Shown here: positions 4,796 to 9,329 of the stretch, piece after piece | Numbering within the stretch: the stretch's first letter is position 1 | Layout: every line of letters begins with the position of its first letter | Source: Acinetobacter sp. | GTDB lineage: Bacteria > Pseudomonadota > Gammaproteobacteria > Pseudomonadales > Moraxellaceae | Direction: 5' to 3' | Length of the DNA: 9,329 nt | NCBI GenBank assembly: GCA_008017255.1 | Contig: SSHD01000066.1 | Coordinates: 1-9,329, forward strand | Notes under the pieces: model-generated | Database searches by the model: none | What the model was told of the DNA's origin: nothing | Seen by the model: the letters and a program-made list of their open reading frames with translations, nothing else | Program-made: the position numbers and the translations under genes

Positions 4796-5755
4796 TTATT
4801 TATTCCAATTTTCTTGATAGGTGCGACCTGTCTGAAAGTAATTTGCGACTAAATCAATAAAATGTTTAAAGTCGCTATTTTCTATCAAAATCCGATTTAT
4901 CGTTTGCCAGTCGGGTTCTTGTTTGCGTTTGGCTGGTAATAAAATTTCGCTTTCAGTTGGGTTTTCTGGGGTAAGTATAATCACGCCAATGCCATGCAAT
5001 GCTGAAAGCATTCGCAGTTCTTCTTCGACTTCACTTGTTGAAATAGATGTTGCTACGAGATAGCCCTCATTTGCCCAACTCGAATTACTGACTGCTTGGA
5101 AAAAGCTACTGCGGATATTCGAGCTGTTGAGTTCTTTTTTGACTTCGAATGACCATAAACGCACATTTTGACCAGAGCCATGTTTCACACAGCTTTTCAC
5201 CAAATCATGCCAGTGTTTATCTAAAGGTTGCATGGCAACAATATCTGGATGTAACCACTGGTTGCCTTTTTCTCCACGAGAGTTTTTAGAACGCTTTTCA
5301 TCAATTCTAAGGCAATATAAACCGAGTTCTAATTTTAAAAATTCAATCAGTAGGGGGTATAAATCATGTTCGGATAAATTTCCTGATTTAATCAATGGGA
5401 GGTTTATTTCAACGTCTTCTATACTTTCGTTTGAAGTTAATTCTTCATTGGCAAAAGATTCAGAGTGTTCGGCTTGATGATTTGGGTCGTACCAATATAC
5501 ACGAGGTCTAGGTTTATCTTGGACATGAATAAACGGTGATAATTTTAGGATGCTATGTTTGTGTGCGCCAATTTCAGCAAACACTTGACTAATAAACTCA
5601 TCATCGGTTTTGAAGCGTGGGTTTTTTCGTTTTTCCACATAATCTTCGGGAAATAAAGTAACAATTCCTTCGGCAATCTCTCGTGCTTTAAATTTTTTTA
5701 ACGGTGATTGTTTTAATAGCTCAAATACACGCTGTGGTTGAGAAAGTTTGCTCAT
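4796..5755 (-). CDS. HARE winged-helix plus PD-(D/E)XK nuclease-like protein (HrgA-like)
   Basis: The 319-residue protein has two parts. Residues 5-90 form a winged helix of the HARE-HTH type, ending in the FIHVQDKPRPRVYWY wing; this domain is found with restriction and chromatin proteins. An acidic linker (95-120) follows. Residues 128-265 carry a PD-(D/E)XK nuclease pattern: D171 in WLHPDIV, E204-x-K206 in WSFEVKK, and Q220 in FFQAVSNSSWAN, then a strand reading GYLVAT. The layout matches the HrgA/COG2958 group, known from a Helicobacter locus that replaces a restriction gene. The function is probably DNA cleavage or recognition, unproven here. The start at 5755 has GAGG five bases upstream and its own promoter. 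GC is visibly low: three 60-base lines I counted have about 27-33 percent, against about 50 percent in lines from the gene at 929, the gene at 2352 and glyS. This suggests horizontal transfer. No methylase is adjacent. Confidence 0.75.
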   Translation of the reverse strand: MSKLSQPQRVFELLKQSPLKKFKAREIAEGIVTLFPEDYVEKRKNPRFKTDDEFISQVFAEIGAHKHSILKLSPFIHVQDKPRPRVYWYDPNHQAEHSESFANEELTSNESIEDVEINLPLIKSGNLSEHDLYPLLIEFLKLELGLYCLRIDEKRSKNSRGEKGNQWLHPDIVAMQPLDKHWHDLVKSCVKHGSGQNVRLWSFEVKKELNSSNIRSSFFQAVSNSSWANEGYLVATSISTSEVEEELRMLSALHGIGVIILTPENPTESEILLPAKRKQEPDWQTINRILIENSDFKHFIDLVANYFQTGRTYQENWNK

Positions 5756-5765
5756 TATTGCCTCT

Positions 5766-5796
5766 AAAAATAAACCCCACTAATTTATAGCAGGGT
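5766..5796 (-). terminator. Intrinsic terminator of the glyQ-glyS operon
   Basis: On the minus strand, ACCCTGCTA (5788-5796) pairs with TAGTGGGGT (5774-5782) through nine positions, two of them wobbles, with a TAAAT loop. It is followed at once by TTATTTTT (5766-5773). It lies 27 bases past the glyS stop and has the classic stem plus T-tract form. Confidence 0.65.
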
Positions 5797-5812
5797 CTAT
5801 CATATTCATCAA
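5784..5812 (-). promoter_or_regulatory. Extended -10 promoter of the HrgA-like gene
   Basis: On the minus strand, TTGATG (5807-5812) is four of six to the -35 consensus. Exactly 17 bases separate it from TATAAA (5784-5789), five of six to the -10 consensus. A TG one base before the -10 makes it an extended -10. The start would be near 5777, leaving a leader of about 22 bases that contains GAGG at 5761-5764. The -10 overlaps the loop and left stem of the glyS terminator. Confidence 0.6.
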
Positions 5813-5822
5813 TGACTTAACA

Positions 5823-7889
5823 TTAACCCTGCAACACACTCACATCTGCCACAGCGGTAAACAAATCACGCAACTGAGCCAATAAACGTAAACGGTTGGC
5901 TTTTAATTCAGCGTCATCTGCCATGACCATTACACCTTCAAAGAACGCATCAATTGGCGCACGAAGCGCAGCCAGTTTAGACAACGCTTCGGTGTAGTTA
6001 CGTGCAGCTAGTAAAGGCTGAACCACAGGTGTCAATGCAGCTAACTCTGCATACAATGCTTTTTCAGCCGCTTCAACCAAGTTCGCTTCAACCACCGCAC
6101 CAGTCGGCGCTGCTTCTTTGGCAAGAATATTAGCCACACGTTTGTTTGCCGCAGCCAATGCAGCCGCTTCTGGTAAAGTACGGAAATGATTCACCGCAGT
6201 CACACGCTTGTCAAAATCAAGCGGTGATTTTGGTGCAAGTGCTTGAACGGCTTGAATCACATCAACCGCAACGCCTTGGTCTTCATACTTAGCACGGTAA
6301 CGACCTTCTAAAAAGGCAACGGCATCGGCACGCGTTTTATCGTGATCTTTAACCACGTCGCCATAACCTTGAAGCGCAAAGTTAACCAATTCTTCAATGG
6401 TCACATCGAGTTCATTTTCAATGATCAAACGTAAGATACCGATTGCAGAACGACGTAATGCAAATGGGTCTTTAGAACCTGTTGGCGCTTGACCAATCCC
6501 GAAAATACCAACCAAAGTATCTAAACGATCTGCAAGCGCAATGGTTGTACCTGTCTTGGTTTGTGGTAATACATCACCCGCAAATTTAGGTAAATACTGC
6601 TCACCTAAAGCTTCGGCAACTTCGTTGTTTTCACCCTCAAGGCGTGCATAGTAAGTGCCTGCAATCCCTTGAAGTTCTGGGAATTCACCCACCAATTCAG
6701 AGGTTAAGTCGCACTTCGCCAGTAATGCTGCTTTCTCAGCATCCGCAGGATCTGAACCCGTAATTACTGACAATGCCACAGCTAATTTAGCAATACGTTC
6801 TGATTTATCCCAAAGTGTGCCCAATTGCGCTTGGAATACCATATTGGCGAGTTTTTCTTTACGAGATGCAAGCGGTTGCTTTTGATCTTGTAGGAAGAAG
6901 AATTCTGCATCTGACAAACGAGGGCGTACAACTTTCTCATTACCTTCAATAATTTGAATCGGATCTTTCGACTCGATATTTGAAACGGTAATGAAGTAAG
7001 GCTGTAATTTACCTTCAGCATTGATCAAACAGAAATACTTTTGGTTGTCCTGCATGGTGGTAATCAAGGCTTCTTGTGGAACAGCTAAATAACGCGCTTC
7101 AAAAGTCGCACGTAATGCAACTGGCCATTCAACCAGACTTGTCACTTCATCAAGTAAGTCTGCTGGGACAATCGCAGTCGCATTGACTTCATCAGCTAAC
7201 TTTTTCACTTGATCTTGAATCGTTGATTGACGTTTTTCAAAGTTCGCAACCACATAGGCTTGTTCTAAAGTTGCCAAGTAGTCATTTGCATGTGCCAAAG
7301 TCACAGCTTCAGGCGCATGGAAACGATGACCATAAGTCACATTCCCTGCTTTGTGATCTTGAATGGTTGCGTCAATCACTTGATCATCTTTCAGCAATAC
7401 CACCCATTTTACTGGACGTACGAATTCAGTACGGCTTGCCGCTGAACGCATACGTTTTGCGATTGGTAAGTTATCCAATGCAGTTTGTAAAATTTGTGGC
7501 AGTAACGCATCAAGGCTTTGACCTTTCACATCTTTCAAGAAGCAAACTTTTTCAACTTTACCTGCTTGGAACGTTGAAAGCTGATCAACGGTAATGCCTT
7601 GACCACGCATAAAGCCTTCAAGTGCTTTGGTCGGTTTGCCTTCAGCATCATAAGCGGCTTGCACTGCAGGGCCGTCAAAACGTTTTTGGCTATCCGCCTG
7701 AGCCGCAGCAATATCAACAATTTTTAAGGCCAAACGACGTGGCGCAGCATACGCTTCGATTGATACGAAATTTAAGCCTGCATCTTTTAAACCTTTTTCC
7801 GTTTCTGCTTTCAAAGCATCGCGTAAAGTTTTTAAGCTTTTGGGTGGAAGTTCTTCACAGCCCAATTCAAATAGGACGGTATCTGTCAT
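5823..7889 (-). CDS. glyS: Glycine-tRNA ligase beta subunit
   Basis: The 688-residue product is the beta subunit of tetrameric bacterial glycyl-tRNA synthetase, which charges tRNA-Gly in the cytoplasm together with GlyQ. Its length is close to that of Escherichia coli GlyS (689). The family start [14 protein letters not shown] is at residues 6-19, the central [10 protein letters not shown] block lies in the N-terminal half, and the [15 protein letters not shown] segment lies in the HD-like part. The C-terminal DALR anticodon-binding domain contains [16 protein letters not shown] (644-659) and NRLRLL (665-670). The beta subunit mainly recognises tRNA, while the alpha subunit holds the aminoacylation site. 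AGAAGA (7898-7903) is a weak ribosome site before the ATG at 7889. It follows the tautomerase gene by 45 bases in one operon and ends in a good intrinsic terminator. Confidence 0.97.
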   Translation of the reverse strand: MTDTVLFELGCEELPPKSLKTLRDALKAETEKGLKDAGLNFVSIEAYAAPRRLALKIVDIAAAQADSQKRFDGPAVQAAYDAEGKPTKALEGFMRGQGITVDQLSTFQAGKVEKVCFLKDVKGQSLDALLPQILQTALDNLPIAKRMRSAASRTEFVRPVKWVVLLKDDQVIDATIQDHKAGNVTYGHRFHAPEAVTLAHANDYLATLEQAYVVANFEKRQSTIQDQVKKLADEVNATAIVPADLLDEVTSLVEWPVALRATFEARYLAVPQEALITTMQDNQKYFCLINAEGKLQPYFITVSNIESKDPIQIIEGNEKVVRPRLSDAEFFFLQDQKQPLASRKEKLANMVFQAQLGTLWDKSERIAKLAVALSVITGSDPADAEKAALLAKCDLTSELVGEFPELQGIAGTYYARLEGENNEVAEALGEQYLPKFAGDVLPQTKTGTTIALADRLDTLVGIFGIGQAPTGSKDPFALRRSAIGILRLIIENELDVTIEELVNFALQGYGDVVKDHDKTRADAVAFLEGRYRAKYEDQGVAVDVIQAVQALAPKSPLDFDKRVTAVNHFRTLPEAAALAAANKRVANILAKEAAPTGAVVEANLVEAAEKALYAELAALTPVVQPLLAARNYTEALSKLAALRAPIDAFFEGVMVMADDAELKANRLRLLAQLRDLFTAVADVSVLQG

Positions 7890-7934
7890 TTCAAATGTCT
7901 TCTAAAAATATTTATCTGTCATAAGCAAGATGAT

Positions 7935-8330
7935 CTAAACATCTACCTTAAATCCTAATGCAACATCACACGCTGCCTGACCGCCACGGATACCCCAATT
8001 TTCTAAGGGAATATCTCGAATAATAATCGTCACATATTTTGGTGGAATACCGAGCAATTCAAGGTTATTTACAATCCCTTGATAAAGATTGCGCTTTGCA
8101 TCCACAGAACGTCCAGCAAATGCATCAATACTAATTTGAGTATAAAACTCAGGTTGATCTTGATGTGGTGGACAGGCAAAACGATGCGGTAAATGAGCGA
8201 AAAAACGGATATGTTTGTCTTTTTCAGGAATTTGAAAGTGTTGGACTAAAGCAGACTGAACAGCATCAATGATTGCTATTTCTTGTTCAGTTGAATATTC
8301 ACGTCTTACTTCAATCACAACACTTGGCAT
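7935..8330 (-). CDS. Tautomerase-family protein between glyQ and glyS
   Basis: The 131-residue product is a tautomerase of the 4-oxalocrotonate tautomerase/MIF superfamily, Tautomerase_2 type. P2 becomes the N-terminal catalytic proline once Met1 is removed. The first strand is PSVVIEV, followed by a helix at 14-32. The second half has DAFAGRSVDAKRNLY (79-93), IPPKYVTIIIRDIP (105-118), and the diagnostic ENWGIRGGQAACDVALGFKV block (120-139 in register with the family, ending at the C-terminus). Members tautomerise or dehalogenate small keto-enol or oxo acids; the substrate here is unknown. AGGA (8338-8341), seven bases upstream, supports the start. The gene is 30 bases after the glyQ stop and 45 before the glyS start on the same strand, so it is almost surely co-transcribed with them. 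No link to glycine charging is evident. Confidence 0.9.
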   Translation of the reverse strand: MPSVVIEVRREYSTEQEIAIIDAVQSALVQHFQIPEKDKHIRFFAHLPHRFACPPHQDQPEFYTQISIDAFAGRSVDAKRNLYQGIVNNLELLGIPPKYVTIIIRDIPLENWGIRGGQAACDVALGFKVDV

Positions 8331-8360
8331 TTTATTTTCCTAAATCAGATTTTTTCCCAT

Positions 8361-9329
8361 TTATGCATTGGCTTTGTTTTGTGCTGCTTCAGCTTCAACC
8401 TGTGCTTTTAACTGCGCTAATACTTCATCACGCAAATGTGGTTCTGCCATTGGGAAACCGAGTTTCGCACGTGCAGCCACATAACTTTGTGCAATAGAGC
8501 GCGCCAAAGTACGGACACGTAAAATATAACGTTGACGTTCAGTTACCGAGATTGCGCCACGTGCATCCAACAAGTTAAAGCAATGTGATGCTTTAATGAC
8601 TTGCTCATAGGCAGGGAGTGGCAGTTCAGCTTCCATTAAGCGAGTTGCTTCCGCTTCATAGAAATCGAATAATTCAAACATTTTTTCAACATTGGCATAT
8701 TCAAAGTTATAAGTCGATTGCTCAACTTCATTTTGATGGAATACATCACCATAAGTCACAGTGCCAAATTGGCCTTTAGTCCACACCAGATCGTAAACCG
8801 AGTCAACACCTTGCAGGTACATCGCAAGACGTTCTAAACCGTATGTGATTTCACCTGTTACTGGGTAACATTCAACACCGCCGACTTGTTGGAAGTAAGT
8901 GAATTGAGTCACTTCCATACCATTGAGCCAAACTTCCCAACCTAAGCCCCAAGCGCCAAGTGTTGGAGATTCCCAGTTATCTTCGACGAAACGGATGTCG
9001 TGTGTCAGCGTATCAATGCCGATTGCTTTTAACGAATCAAGATAAAGCTGTTGGATATTGTCAGGGTTTGGCTTAAGCACTACTTGGAACTGATAATAGT
9101 GTTGTAAGCGGTTTGGGTTCTCACCATAACGACCATCTTTAGGACGACGTGATGGTTGAACATAAGCCGCGTTCCAAGTTTCTGGACCTAATGCGCGTAA
9201 GAAAGTTGCAGTGTGGAATGTCCCTGCACCCATTTCCATATCATATGGTTGTAATACGACGCAGCCTTGCTCCGCCCAATAGTTTTGTAGGGCAAGAATT
9301 AAGCCCTGAAATGTATCAATATGCGATAT
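8361..9329 (-). CDS. glyQ: Glycine-tRNA ligase alpha subunit, 5' end cut by the window edge
   Basis: The frame is open to the right edge and shows 322 codons; only a few N-terminal codons are missing, since it enters at [17 protein letters not shown] just before the family's TFQGLI block. The ATG at 9239 is internal ([20 protein letters not shown]) and would discard the conserved N-terminal helix. This class II subunit forms glycyl-adenylate and carries the active site. Motif 2 is visible as [20 protein letters not shown] and motif 3 as [20 protein letters not shown]. The C-terminal tail ends in an Ala/Gln/Glu-rich helix and is slightly longer than in Escherichia coli GlyQ (303 residues), which is normal variation. 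It leads the operon glyQ, tautomerase, glyS; its promoter lies outside the window. Confidence 0.97.
   Translation of the reverse strand: MSHIDTFQGLILALQNYWAEQGCVVLQPYDMEMGAGTFHTATFLRALGPETWNAAYVQPSRRPKDGRYGENPNRLQHYYQFQVVLKPNPDNIQQLYLDSLKAIGIDTLTHDIRFVEDNWESPTLGAWGLGWEVWLNGMEVTQFTYFQQVGGVECYPVTGEITYGLERLAMYLQGVDSVYDLVWTKGQFGTVTYGDVFHQNEVEQSTYNFEYANVEKMFELFDFYEAEATRLMEAELPLPAYEQVIKASHCFNLLDARGAISVTERQRYILRVRTLARSIAQSYVAARAKLGFPMAEPHLRDEVLAQLKAQVEAEAAQNKANA

Noticed and set aside
4751..5763. TTGCCT on both sides of the HrgA-like gene as target-site duplication
   Set aside because: Only six bases match, at unequal distances from the gene ends, with no inverted termini or transposase.
7223..7594. 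Plus-strand reading frame of 123 codons opposite glyS
   Set aside because: It is fully inside the conserved glyS gene on the other strand, without a ribosome site or sensible composition.
9237..9239. ATG as the start of glyQ
   Set aside because: The frame continues to the window edge through conserved GlyQ residues, so this methionine is internal.

Overview
The window looks like a chromosomal segment of a gammaproteobacterium of the Moraxellaceae, most probably an Acinetobacter species. The grounds are the two-gene bacterial glycyl-tRNA synthetase (glyQ and glyS), the moderate GC content, the character of the proteins, and the many small exported proteins of no known function. The species is an inference from general familiarity, since no search was possible.

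Layout. Positions 1-56 hold only the 5' end of a minus-strand gene that runs off the left edge. A ParA-type ATPase without a ParB partner follows on the minus strand (156-800). It is divergent from a small membrane-anchored protein of the Holliday-junction-resolvase-like family (929-1399); the shared intergenic space carries candidate promoters in both directions and a short palindrome. A GC-rich, hairpin-dense stretch (1421-1520) lies between that gene and a convergent SAM-dependent methyltransferase (1547-2176). Next come four proteins with export signals: a secreted protein on the plus strand (2352-2915), then two lipoproteins and a small periplasmic helical protein on the minus strand (2926-3486, 3625-4080, 4184-4600). 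None of the four has a known role.

A single AT-rich gene (4796-5755) encodes a HARE-type winged helix fused to a PD-(D/E)XK nuclease-like domain, resembling the HrgA group of restriction-associated proteins. It has its own extended -10 promoter, and this promoter is interleaved with the intrinsic terminator of the glyS transcript upstream. A strong hairpin lies just past its stop. This is the best candidate for a horizontally acquired, possibly defensive gene.

The right end is a minus-strand housekeeping operon transcribed glyQ (8361 to beyond the right edge), a tautomerase-family gene (7935-8330), then glyS (5823-7889). GlyQ and GlyS together form the alpha2beta2 glycyl-tRNA synthetase; the tautomerase between them is an unusual passenger.

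No rRNA, tRNA, CRISPR array, transposase or origin was seen. Every gene-free stretch is shorter than 300 bases.
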